This document shows, in pieces, positions 46,810-57,325 of a DNA stretch of 64,000 bases (its first letter is position 1; the number at the start of each line of letters is the position of its first letter). Location: positions 3,349-67,348 of the forward strand of contig JADJDT010000024.1 in the NCBI GenBank assembly GCA_016702545.1, given 5' to 3'. Source of the DNA: Pseudomonadota bacterium (lineage in GTDB: Bacteria; Myxococcota_A; Polyangia; GCA-2747355). Position numbers and translations under genes: made by a program. The notes under the pieces are model-generated. The model was given only the letters and a program-made list of their open reading frames with translations. It was not told the origin of the DNA and ran no database searches.

Positions 46810-48210
46810 TCACTGCTCGATGGGAATGCGAATCGTGGTGCCAGCCAGCGATCCAAAGGCCTCCTGCACCTCCGCGCGAAGGGCGGCGGAGATGTCTCCT
46901 TTGCCGTCCACCTGCAGTTGGGCGGCCAGCGCATTTAGCACCTGCCGCTGCCCTTCCCGTCGATGGTCGGTTCCGAACGCGGGATTTGGTTGAGCAACGT
47001 GAAGGTGAAGCGCCTCGCGCCTGCCGCTAGCACCCACCTCGAACACGAACGGAGCCCCATTGGGGCGCACAAGCACCGGGTCGCCGACCTTCGCCGTATT
47101 GGCGATGCGAGCAATGTCCTCATTTCGCGAAGATTTGCAGCCGAGCGTCGTTCCGCCGCCCGTGTTCATTTCCGCGATTGCTTCTGACGATGCAGGGCTG
47201 CCATCTGGGTTCACGATGCTGATCCCGGGGATGTGGCCCTCGTTCACGTAGGTCCAATTCCCAGGCGTCCAACCGTAACCCGGCTGGGTACCGTGCCACT
47301 GGTAGTCTACCCGAGGATGCTTCGGGTCAACCATGTGCACCGTCCGGAAACCTTCGGGGCTTTGGTCGCCTTTCACCGCCGCAGGCAAGCGCTCGCCGGT
47401 CCTCCGGAGATGCACTGCCTTCGCCTCATTGCCGGGATACCAGATCTCAGGCCCGTCGCTCTTGGATCTCACGACCAAGTCAGCTCTCCTGGCGAATGGA
47501 TGGGCCTGACTCTCAGCGCCCTGTCGCGCCGCCGGCGCCGAGACCACAACCACTTCGACAGGCCCTGGCGCACTATCGCCGGCCAAGCAAGCCCGAAGAC
47601 TCTTCAAGGGAATGGATGCCGCGTAGTTCGCTAGCTCATTCGTCAAGAAAATCGTGTCGGGCAGAGCGCCGCTTGTCCCCTTCCGATGAGCGCTGGCTTG
47701 CCGGAGAAGGTCAGCTCCTCCCTCTGGAAGCACAACAGTCGCGTTTGGGATTGTCATCTTATCCCCCGGAAGCAACCCATGCGCCGACGCGCCGGGATTC
47801 GCTGCAAGGGCGTTGGGGTACGGCATCGCAACCTTGTCTTTGTGAGCCTTGGCCCAGTCAAACACGGTCGTCGTGCTCGCCACCCTTGTCGTGTTTTCGA
47901 TGCCTGCCACATTGCGGAGTGCGGTGCATTGGGTCCCGGGCACCCATTCATAGGGGGCAGCGGTGACACCAGGTGGAAGCACCGACGCAGCAGCTATCGC
48001 AAGAGCCCCTGCGAAACGTGCAATACGGTTTCGGCCAGGCTTTCCGGGGGCAGCTCCTATTCTCTCTGGTTGCGCACTGGGTACCCCTCCGGCCAATCCC
48101 GCCGACAAGCTGGTAGCGAGGAGGAGCGCGAGGACTGAGGTGCCACGAGTCGAATGCCGCGCGGAGCACCCGAGAGCACGGCGGCGGTTTAGCCCAAGGT
48201 GATGGGTCAA
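46810..48210 (-). CDS. secreted protein of unknown function with a LysM-like segment
   Basis: The TTG at 48210 has a strong AGGAGG five bases upstream. Two hydrophobic stretches lie near the N-terminus (SVLALLLATSLSAGLAGG and FAGALAIAAASVLPPG). A LysM-like stretch follows (VFDWAKAHKDKVAMPYPNALAANPG...LLPGDKMTIPN). The remaining 300 residues have no family I recognise and contain a beta-rich region (EIWYPGNEAKAVHLRRTGERLPA...VNEGHIPGISIVNPDG). Codon use seems less G/C-biased than the neighbours, so transfer is possible. Confidence 0.6.
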   Translation of the reverse strand: MTHHLGLNRRRALGCSARHSTRGTSVLALLLATSLSAGLAGGVPSAQPERIGAAPGKPGRNRIARFAGALAIAAASVLPPGVTAAPYEWVPGTQCTALRNVAGIENTTRVASTTTVFDWAKAHKDKVAMPYPNALAANPGASAHGLLPGDKMTIPNATVVLPEGGADLLRQASAHRKGTSGALPDTIFLTNELANYAASIPLKSLRACLAGDSAPGPVEVVVVSAPAARQGAESQAHPFARRADLVVRSKSDGPEIWYPGNEAKAVHLRRTGERLPAAVKGDQSPEGFRTVHMVDPKHPRVDYQWHGTQPGYGWTPGNWTYVNEGHIPGISIVNPDGSPASSEAIAEMNTGGGTTLGCKSSRNEDIARIANTAKVGDPVLVRPNGAPFVFEVGASGRREALHLHVAQPNPAFGTDHRREGQRQVLNALAAQLQVDGKGDISAALRAEVQEAFGSLAGTTIRIPIEQ

Positions 48211-48752
48211 GAGGTCCTCCTACTGCTGCAAAGTCGCATGACGTGGAAGCACACGATCTCAGCGCGAATGGCGCAAGGATTCGAGTCCTCGATGTGCCCA
48301 ATCGGCGCACGCGACCTTTAAGCAATACACATGCCACAATCTACGCGCTCGCTTTGGTTCGAAATTATGACGGTTTCAGCTGAGCCCATGGAAACCTCTC
48401 TCCATCTCTCGACGACCGGCCGTGGCTGGCCTAGCCACCACTCGTTATTGATCGACCGGTGCGACCGGGCCCACACGCGACCGAGGCCGGCCGGACATCG
48501 GGGCGCAACGTCAGGAGGGGAACGCCGTGCCGAGAATGCGCGGCGAACTCTCGGCCGCCTCCGGCGACGAACCACCGTGCGATTGACGCCAAGGGGGCTT
48601 GCGGGGGAGGCCGCCTTACCAGCCGACCACCGGCCGCGGAAGTGAGGAACGACCTATGCGGAGCTTCGGACGTCGGAGGAGGTCTGACATTGCGCGCCCG
48701 TGCAGCTACCACTGGAGCGCGCGACGGAGAACCGGCGGTTCACGCTGCACTA
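48211..48752. other. intergenic region, no gene seen
   Basis: About 540 bases between two minus-strand genes. Frames on both strands are open but not protein-like. A short run near 48270 looks like a tRNA T-arm but fails as a tRNA. Confidence 0.4.
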
Positions 48753-49880
48753 TTACCAATAGTAGGCGGGATCTGTCGTGCCGACTTTGCCACCTGTGGC
48801 CCCTGGGACAGGCTCCAGCGGCCTTTGCTCAAGAACAGGGGGGTCCGGTACTGGATTAATAGTCACCGCCGCCGCCGGCTGGTCGTCCTTGCACCCATCG
48901 AAGCCCCAACACCACGCCACGAACCCCACCGCTGCCGCACCGAGAAGCCAGGGCAGAATCGAGCCCTTGTCGTCGCTGTCGTCCTTCGGGTTCGACGTCG
49001 GCGCGGGCGGCGTCGTCGGCCCGGGGGTCGGCGTCGGGGTCGGCGTCGGGGTGGCCGTGGGCGTCGGCGTCGGCGTCGGGGTGGGCGTGGGCGTCGGCGT
49101 CGGGCTCGGCGTCGGCGTCGGCGTGGGCGTCGGCGTCGGGGTGGGCGTCGGCGTCGGCGTCGGCGTCGGCGTGGGCGTCGGCTTGGGACCGCAGGGGCCC
49201 TGGCCGCCACCGCAACCTTCGAGGATGCCGTCGGTGCGCATCAGGCCGAAGATCAGGCGCGTGCTGGTGCTCTGGCTCTGGTCCTTGCCGAAGCCGAGCT
49301 TGTAGATTTCCTCGACGGAGATCGCGGTATTGAGCGCCGCCTGGAGGATTTGCGGCTGGAGCGGCTGATCGCAGGTCAGGTCGCCGGGATTGCACACGGT
49401 GACGCTGTAGCTGACCTTGCTGGTCGCGGCGTCGAAGCTGTGGATCGTCAGCACCGCTGGGACCTCGCGCGTGCCCTGCATGAAGCGCACGAGGCCGACG
49501 CTGGCGCCGGGCTGCACGACACCGCCGACGACGAGCTTCTCGTCGACGGCGCTGGACTGCACGGCCTTGGCCTCGCCGCTGTGGCTGTACTCGTAGAGCT
49601 TGCCCATCCAGCCCATCGCCAGGCGGTCGCCGGTCTGGAGCTTGCCCCAGGTGACGAGGACCTGGCCGTCGCCTTCCTCGGTCTCGAGGACGACCTTGCC
49701 GTTGACCGGCGTGGCGTAGAGGGCACCGTTGTACTCGCGCTGGACCAGGGTGCCGCCGGGGCCGCTCGGGCCCTGCTCCCCGATCGCGCCGACGCCGCCG
49801 CAGCCCGCGAGCCCGAAGGCCAGCGCCGTCGCCAGCGCCACTCGGGGACTCTTCACCTTCCGCAACGACCAGGTTCTCAT
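48753..49880 (-). CDS. lipoprotein with Pro-Thr linker and C-terminal membrane helix (paralogue B)
   Basis: An AGGAGG site precedes the ATG at 49880. Like paralogue A, the product has a lipobox (GLAGCG), a GAIGEQGPSGPGG segment, a beta-rich domain (VLVTWGKLQTGDRLAMGWMGKLYEYSHSGEAKAV...VGLVRFMQGTREVPAVLTIHSF), Cys-containing loops, a long linker of about 25 Pro-Thr pairs (with Pro-Ser/Ala), an acidic stretch, a membrane segment (ILPWLLGAAAVGFVAWCWGF) and a polar tail. The two genes lie about 5 kb apart on the same strand. Role unknown. Confidence 0.8.
   Translation of the reverse strand: MRTWSLRKVKSPRVALATALAFGLAGCGGVGAIGEQGPSGPGGTLVQREYNGALYATPVNGKVVLETEEGDGQVLVTWGKLQTGDRLAMGWMGKLYEYSHSGEAKAVQSSAVDEKLVVGGVVQPGASVGLVRFMQGTREVPAVLTIHSFDAATSKVSYSVTVCNPGDLTCDQPLQPQILQAALNTAISVEEIYKLGFGKDQSQSTSTRLIFGLMRTDGILEGCGGGQGPCGPKPTPTPTPTPTPTPTPTPTPTPTPTPSPTPTPTPTPTPTPTPTATPTPTPTPTPGPTTPPAPTSNPKDDSDDKGSILPWLLGAAAVGFVAWCWGFDGCKDDQPAAAVTINPVPDPPVLEQRPLEPVPGATGGKVGTTDPAYYW
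49014..49187 (-). repeat. Pro-Thr coding microsatellite
   Basis: The linker of paralogue B is encoded by an almost perfect 6-base repeat of the GTCGGC/GTGGGC type over about 170 bases. Such tracts change length easily by slippage. Confidence 0.85.
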
Positions 49881-50019
49881 TTCCGCATCCTCCTGCCTGC
49901 GCCGGATGTTCGACGCGTTGGCGTTTCCGGGATAAGCACGAGCCGTGCCGATCGCGAAGTTGTTTCGATTCAGGCACTTGGAGAATGCGCGCGATCTCCG
50001 GCGCTGGGGTCGTTCGACC

Positions 50020-50613
50020 TCATTCGCGCCGGACGCGGTGGCCACGGCGCTTGAGGTTGCCCTCTGGACCCGGGCTGGAGGTCGTATAGGCGCGCCCCCG
50101 CCTCCCGCACCGAGGAAGAATCAGACGCGATTGCAGGCACCTGGGTGCCGAAGGCGCGGGTGGCACCTGCACAAGCGAAGGAACCGCCGGGGACGGCTCG
50201 GGCGCTGGCCGGGCCCTGGGGACCCATCCCCCACCCCTTCGGGTCGGAGCTCGAGGGCGGCGCGGGTCGCCTCGTGAGCGGTATCGGCGCGTGCGAGCAA
50301 GGAGACGAACGGGAGAAGGTGCTCTGGGTGACGCGGCGCTCGTTAGGGGCCAACGCCTCGCCCCGTGCAGCACGGAGCACCCAGAGGACCTTCGCGCGCA
50401 CGCGATACCGGCGATAAGGGTCCCGCTAACCACGAGTTCGCGGGTGCCAGGTACTCGCCCGGCCCGACCGAGGTTGGGGAGTTCGGCAAGGCCCTCGATC
50501 GCGTGCAGCACACCCAACACGGTCCGCAGGGCTGCAGGTGGGCTGTCGCTGGCGATGAAGGTCTCGATCGCCTCCAGGTCGCGCGTCGCCAGTTCAGTGA
50601 GCCGAATCTGCAA
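50020..50613 (-). pseudogene. parE: ParE/RelE-type toxin with compensated indels
   Basis: The start is typical of the ParE family: MQIRLTELATRDLEAIETFIA...LHAIEGLAELPNLGRAGRVPGTRELVVSG. After LIAG the family text continues in another frame (YRVRAKVLWVLR) and then returns to the first frame (VLHGARRWP). This fits a 1-base loss near 50405 and a 2-base loss near 50380, a net loss of one codon that leaves the frame open. No stop follows at the normal position, so the frame runs about 100 residues too far. Probably inactive. Confidence 0.6.
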
Positions 50614-50833
50614 GCCTGTTCTCCCAGCGTCGCTTCACCTCGTCGAGTTCGACCCCCTCCTCCCGATCGGCCTGCGCTGCGCCCGCCTGGATCGCCGCGA
50701 CCTGCCACTCCTGCAGCGCACGACTCCCCGATCCTCGGCGGGGGAAGGATTTCGTCCGCGGGTGTCGCGGGGCGTTGCGCAGCCACGGGTCCACGCACCG
50801 TGATCGTCGTGGTGCTCTGCGCACCTCCTGGGC
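50594..50833 (-). pseudogene. degenerate antitoxin paired with parE
   Basis: The C-terminal text (RALQEWQVAAIQAGAAQADREEGVELDEVKRRWENRLADSAH) is ParD/CopG-like and stops just inside parE, the usual arrangement. The N-terminal ribbon (STTTITVR) is in another frame and lacks a start codon, and the middle has lost bases. The open frame instead continues upstream into the cytochrome gene without a stop. Confidence 0.6.
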
Positions 50834-52351
50834 GTTGCTCAGCATAGGCGGGGGCGCCATCGTCGCGTCGCCCTTCCCTGGCGCCCAGTCGCAGCCGAGC
50901 TCGGGCGCCCCGGCGGCGTGGCACTTGAGGCAGACGCGGGGGTTGCGGCGCGCGAGGGCGGCGCAGCGGGCGGAGCGCGCGAAGGCGGGGCCGTGCGGGG
51001 AGAAGCCCCCTCCCCCGCGGGCGGCGTCGGCGTGGCAGGTGAGGCAGGTCTGCTCGGTGTGGCAGCTCGTGCAGGTGGCGACGTTGCGGCGCGCGGCCCA
51101 GGCGTGGTGCTCGGGTCCGCGCGTGGCGGCGTTGAAGCCGGGCGGGTGGAAGGCGCGGGCCGTGTCGGGGCGGAAGGCGGTGGGCTTGTGGCCGCCCTGC
51201 GCGACGCCGAGGCGCTGGTGACAGCTCAGGCAGAAGCTCTGGCTGCGATGGCAGCTCGCGCAGCGCGGCTGGTCGCGGCGGGCGTCGAGGGCGTGGGCGG
51301 TGAGGTAGTCGCCGCCGTGGATGCTCATCGGCCGTACCAGGCCGGCGTGGCAGCTCAGGCAGTCGCGCTCCTGATGGCAGCTCAGGCAGCGGTCGCGGCC
51401 GGCGCGCGCGGCCGAGGCGTGCTGGCGCGCAAAGAGCGGCAAGTGGGCATCGCCGCGCGCGGCGCTGGTGGGCACCAGGCGCTCGGCGCCGAAGCGCGTG
51501 ACGAGGCGACCGTCCTTCTCGGTGAGGTGGCAGGTGGCGCAGCGGTTGGGGGCGCGGCGCTCGGCGTGGCAAGCGGTGCAGGCGGCCATCGGCGGGTACG
51601 GAGGCGTGGCCGTGGGCCCCGGGCGCGGCGAGCGGGCGGAGCCGGCGGGCGACGCGGACGCCGGTGCGGCAAAGCGATGACAGGTGGCGCAGTCGAGGCC
51701 GGCGGCGGCGTGGACGGGGTGCGAGAAGCGCAGGCGCGGGCGCGGGCGCCAGGGGCGCGGTGGGCTGTTGGCGCCCGCCTGCCAGCCGGGGTGGCAGGTG
51801 CGACAGCGTGCGGGGTCGGCGGCGGGCGCGGGCGCAGGGGTGGCGCGGGCCGTGGGCGGCGGGCTCGGTGTCGGTGCTGGCCCGGCGGCGGCGGAGGGCG
51901 ACGGGTCTGGCCTGGTCAGCGCGGCGTGGCAGGGGCGACAGACGGCCTCGCGAGGAAAGTGATCGTCGCGCGCGGCGCTCGGCTGGTCGAGGTCGCGGTG
52001 GCAGCGCTCGCAGGCGAGGGCGGCGTGCCGGGCATGGTCGAAGCGCAGCCCGCCCGGCTGGCGCGGATAGAGCACGGAGCTCCACTCGGCCGCGAGCGCC
52101 GGCAGGGCGGCGTGCAGCGCGGCGACGAGGGCGGCGCGACCCGCGAGGCGTGCGCGGCAACGGCGCGGGCGCGGGAGGTCCCTAGAGCAGCGAACGGGTT
52201 GACTCCCGTCTCGAGGCTTGCCCTCGAAATCATTGGCGTTGTTGCTCGTCGGTTGCCTGCCAACAGCAGGCGCCCTCCTCGCGCCTAGCCAATGATTCCA
52301 ATTGCTTCGCCTCGCTCGGTCCGTCAACCCGATCGCTGCTCTGGGGCTCAT
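50594..52351 (-). CDS. 13-heme c-type cytochrome, with an in-frame inserted element near the N-terminus
   Basis: The protein has 13 CxxCH motifs (for example ACERCH, VCRPCH, RCRTCH, DCATCH, FCLSCH, TCTSCH, VCLKCH) and a typical first heme region GLRFDHARHAAL. The ATG at 52351 overlaps the upstream outer-membrane gene stop as ATGA, then 53 codons are contributed by a palindromic element, followed by a signal peptide (LAGRAALVAALHAALPALAA). Without the element the ATG would lead directly into that signal peptide. The frame has no stop at the expected end and runs into the degenerate antitoxin. Likely an electron-transfer protein paired with the outer-membrane barrel. Confidence 0.75.
   Translation of the reverse strand: MSPRAAIGLTDRARRSNWNHWLGARRAPAVGRQPTSNNANDFEGKPRDGSQPVRCSRDLPRPRRCRARLAGRAALVAALHAALPALAAEWSSVLYPRQPGGLRFDHARHAALACERCHRDLDQPSAARDDHFPREAVCRPCHAALTRPDPSPSAAAGPAPTPSPPPTARATPAPAPAADPARCRTCHPGWQAGANSPPRPWRPRPRLRFSHPVHAAAGLDCATCHRFAAPASASPAGSARSPRPGPTATPPYPPMAACTACHAERRAPNRCATCHLTEKDGRLVTRFGAERLVPTSAARGDAHLPLFARQHASAARAGRDRCLSCHQERDCLSCHAGLVRPMSIHGGDYLTAHALDARRDQPRCASCHRSQSFCLSCHQRLGVAQGGHKPTAFRPDTARAFHPPGFNAATRGPEHHAWAARRNVATCTSCHTEQTCLTCHADAARGGGGFSPHGPAFARSARCAALARRNPRVCLKCHAAGAPELGCDWAPGKGDATMAPPPMLSNAQEVRRAPRRSRCVDPWLRNAPRHPRTKSFPRRGSGSRALQEWQVAAIQAGAAQADREEGVELDEVKRRWENRLADSAH
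52184..52342. mobile_element. palindromic MITE-like element, copy 2, inside the cytochrome reading frame
   Basis: A 20-base terminal repeat (AGAGCAGCGAACGGGTTGAC with a complement that has one mismatch) bounds 159 bases, an exact multiple of three. The sequence is about 95 percent identical to copy 1, inverted relative to it. In the cytochrome gene it adds 53 codons with no stop. One terminal-repeat change relative to copy 1 (C to G) is compensated on the opposite strand. Confidence 0.85.
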
Positions 52352-53925
52352 GGGGCGAAGCTCATGTCCAGGACACCTAGCACACGCAGCGCGCTGTCCT
52401 GCAGGCGGCTGACGTTGTCCTCCACCAGGAGCTGGGCCCAGACCGCGGGCAGCAGCCGAACGCGCAGGCCGGCCTGGAGGCCGAAGTTGGTGACGGGCGC
52501 GGCGGCGCTGGCGAGGCCGTCGAGGCGCGCGAGCGAGGCGCGGCCCTCCAGCGCCAGGCGCCGGCCGAAGACCCAACGCGGCGACCACCAGCGCCCGAAG
52601 AGATCGGCGCCGAGGCGCAGGCCGCCGTAGCCATCGAGGTAGTAGAGTTCGAGGGTCGAGGCCAGGCGCTCCGCCTGCCAGCGAGCCAGCGCGGTCAGCG
52701 AGAGGGCGCCCGGCGACACGCGCTCGCGTTCGTCCGCGGCGCGCCAGACCCAGCGGTAGCCGGCGCGAGCCTCGAGGTCCAAGGGCACGCCCGGGCGCCA
52801 ACGGAGGCGCCCCGCGGCCTCGCTGAAGGGCTCGATGGCGAAGACGTTGAAGATCGAATCGCCATCGAAGTGGGGGCGGCTCTGCAAGAGCTCGAGGCTC
52901 GCCTGGTGCCGGGGACCGAGGCCCTGCGTGGCCTCGAGCTGCAGCTCGTCGAGCTGGGCGACGAGCAGGTTGCAGCGCAGCCCGGCGGCCAGGCGGCTGT
53001 CCCAGCGCGGGTGCGTGAGGGCGGCGTGCGCGAAGACCAGCTCCTCGTCGAGGCCCCAGCGCGCGGGCAGGGCCTCGGCGCGGCCGAAGGGCGTGGGCGG
53101 GGCGCGCGAGGCCACGCCGCGGTAGGCCAGCCGCAGCTCGAGGGGCGCGCGTTCGTCGAGGCCGAGGGCCAGGCCGAAGGTCGGCATCCAGGCGCGCTCG
53201 TCGGCCCCGTCGCCGCTGGTCCCGTCGCCGCTGGTGCCGTCGAGCTGGAAGACCGCCAGGCCAAAGGGATCGGCGCGGCGGACCTGGGCGCCGAGGCTGC
53301 TCTCGACGTAGAGCCACCAGGGGGTGCTGACGCGCACGCGCAGGCCGTCGTAGGCGAAGAAGTCGAAGAGCTCGGTGTCGAGCTGGCGCCCGAGGCTGAG
53401 GTCGATCCAGCCCAGCAGGTTGCGGGCCTCGACGGCGCCCAAAAGCAGCTCGAAGCGGTTGTCGTGCAGCTCGCGCGCGGCGGGCTCGCCGGCCGCAATG
53501 TCGGGCGCGAAGCCGCCGAAGTCGGTCTGGAAGCGGAGCTGGGCGTGGACGAAGACCAGCGCCGGGGGCCGCCCGCGGCGACGGGCGCGCGCGGCATCGG
53601 CGTCGATCAGGTTGTAGACGCGCAGACCGAGGTATTGGGCGAAGCGCAGGCGATTGACGAAGCTGACCCCGTCGCGTTCGTAGCGCCGGAGCTGGTAGCC
53701 CTGGGCCTCGCTGCGCGACTGGAGCTCGAAGTCGTAGGCATGCGCGCGGGGCGCCGTGAGCAACAGCCCGCCCAGCGCGGCAAGGGCGATCGCGCCGGTA
53801 CGCCGAAGGCAGAAGCGACCGACAGCGCGAGGCGCCAGCGGGCGCGGCGGCGCGCTGCTGTGCGTCGCGTCAGCGTGGGGGCCTGGACCGCCGCGCGGGG
53901 CGGGTGGCGCGCGTGGCGCCCCCAC
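52348..53925 (-). CDS. outer-membrane beta-barrel paired with a multiheme cytochrome
   Basis: A signal peptide (GAIALAALGGLLLTAPRAHA) precedes an extended beta-rich protein of alternating strands (YDFELQSRSEAQGYQLRRYERDGVSFVNRLRFAQYLGLRVYNL, FELLLGAVEARNLLGWIDLSLGRQ) ending in LGVLDMSFAP. The size (525 residues) and pattern fit a porin-like barrel. The gene overlaps the cytochrome gene by 3 bases, so the pair resembles a porin-cytochrome conduit for electron transfer across the outer membrane. A GTSGDG tandem duplication lies in a loop. No homology was checked. Confidence 0.7.
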   Translation of the reverse strand: MGAPRAPPAPRGGPGPHADATHSSAPPRPLAPRAVGRFCLRRTGAIALAALGGLLLTAPRAHAYDFELQSRSEAQGYQLRRYERDGVSFVNRLRFAQYLGLRVYNLIDADAARARRRGRPPALVFVHAQLRFQTDFGGFAPDIAAGEPAARELHDNRFELLLGAVEARNLLGWIDLSLGRQLDTELFDFFAYDGLRVRVSTPWWLYVESSLGAQVRRADPFGLAVFQLDGTSGDGTSGDGADERAWMPTFGLALGLDERAPLELRLAYRGVASRAPPTPFGRAEALPARWGLDEELVFAHAALTHPRWDSRLAAGLRCNLLVAQLDELQLEATQGLGPRHQASLELLQSRPHFDGDSIFNVFAIEPFSEAAGRLRWRPGVPLDLEARAGYRWVWRAADERERVSPGALSLTALARWQAERLASTLELYYLDGYGGLRLGADLFGRWWSPRWVFGRRLALEGRASLARLDGLASAAAPVTNFGLQAGLRVRLLPAVWAQLLVEDNVSRLQDSALRVLGVLDMSFAP

Positions 53926-54075
53926 GCGCGCTGAAGAACCGGCCCGGGAGCGCGACGACCTGGGCCAGATAGCGAAACCGAGAGCCGCGCGCGACGGCTC
54001 CTCTCGCAGCGGTCGGCGGCCTGTCGGGAGAGGCAGGCGCCATGGTGCGCCTTCTCGCGATGCAGCTCGCCTGGG

Positions 54076-56205
<2,130 letters not shown>

Positions 56206-56286
56206 GGGGGCAGGACCCGAGACGTTGCGGGACACGGAGAGCGCGGGCGCAGCGACGACGAAGCGGGCGCGCGTCCGTGGCCCGCG

Positions 56287-57157
56287 CTAGGGGTTGATCG
56301 CGCGCTCGAGCAGTGACTGTGTCACCATCCGGGCGCGGGCGACGTCCTTTGAAGCCAGGCACCTCACGAAGCTTGCCGCAAAGGGCGCGGGCAAGATCAG
56401 CGACAAGGACGTGACCCACGGATAGATCTCGCCTGGCAGGACGCTGAGCAAACCAGCGCTCAGCGCCGTGAGGGCCGTAGGCGCGACGAGGCGGTCCCAG
56501 CGATCCTGCCCCGCGACGACGACCCGGGCCGCGTCAAGCACCAGGAGGGCCTTTTTCGGCGCTATGGCGAGCTTCGCGCCGGAATCGCGAAGCGCGCCAT
56601 AGAGGTCGCGAACCGCTGCCACCGCCGCAGCGGGGCTGAACTCCGTGGGTCGATCGGCAGGCCCAGGCGCGGCCCGGCCCTCTGAAGGACCCACTGAAGC
56701 ACCCCAGGCTCGCGCTACGAGCTCCTTGTTCCTCCACGCGGCGCGCGCCAGCACCCCCTGAGGGTCTGCGCCGTCGGGAAAACCGAGTTCGCGCCGCTGC
56801 CCCATCCGAAAGCCGCGGATGCGCCAAACACGGAGGCAGAAGGGCGGCCGCAGCGGGCACTCCATCCCGGAGGTGCCGCCCGAGGCTCGACCCCCGCAGC
56901 GTGATGCCCAACGGCGGCCGATCCTTCGAAGATCGGAGCGAGAGGATGGCGAGCGACGCGGCGGTTGCGACGAACTGCCGGAGCAACAGGGCTTCAGCCC
57001 CAGGAGTGAGGCGCCGCCTGGGCTCCGGACGCGTCTTGGTCAACGTGTTGCAGCCCCGGCGCTCACGCGGGAATCGACCGCCCTCGCCCGCGTGGACCGG
57101 GCACGAAGCTCAGCACCAGCGCAAGCGCAGCACCGCAGGAGACCGACCGAAGCGCAC
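56287..57157 (-). pseudogene. multiply frameshifted exported protein of unknown function
   Basis: A GTG at 57157 has AGGAGG six bases upstream and begins a protein whose signal-peptide-like text (SCGAALALVLSFVP) is one frame off, then VHAGEGGRFPRERRGC in another, then LTPGAEALLLRQFVATAASLAILSL. A five-base G run near 56893 carries an extra base: removing it joins GITLRG to GGTSGMECPLRPPFCLRVWRIRG. The last 190 residues are intact (AVRDLYGALRDSGAKLAIAPKKALLVLDAARVVVAGQDRWD). No family recognised. At least three frame changes. Confidence 0.5.
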
Positions 57158-57325
57158 TGCTATCCTCCTTCACGGCGCGACCGAGCGTGCCGCTCGGTGG
57201 CAAGTCCAGACGCCGCCCGCGCAGGGATCCGCGCGGGCATGGCACGTCATGCCGCGGCGCCTGGCGACGCCCCTCGCCCAGTCAACGAGCTATCGCGGGC
57301 GCGCGCGTACGCCGCGCCCCGGCGC

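Noticed and set aside
48260..48300. tRNA-like T-arm (GGATTCGAGTCC)
   Set aside because: The loop is one base short and no acceptor, D or anticodon arms can be built around it.
48331..48645. 104-codon plus-strand frame
   Set aside because: No ribosome site, and composition is unlike a protein; treated as intergenic.
49014..49187. apparent repeat array
   Set aside because: A 6-base coding microsatellite for Pro-Thr pairs, not CRISPR; no spacers.
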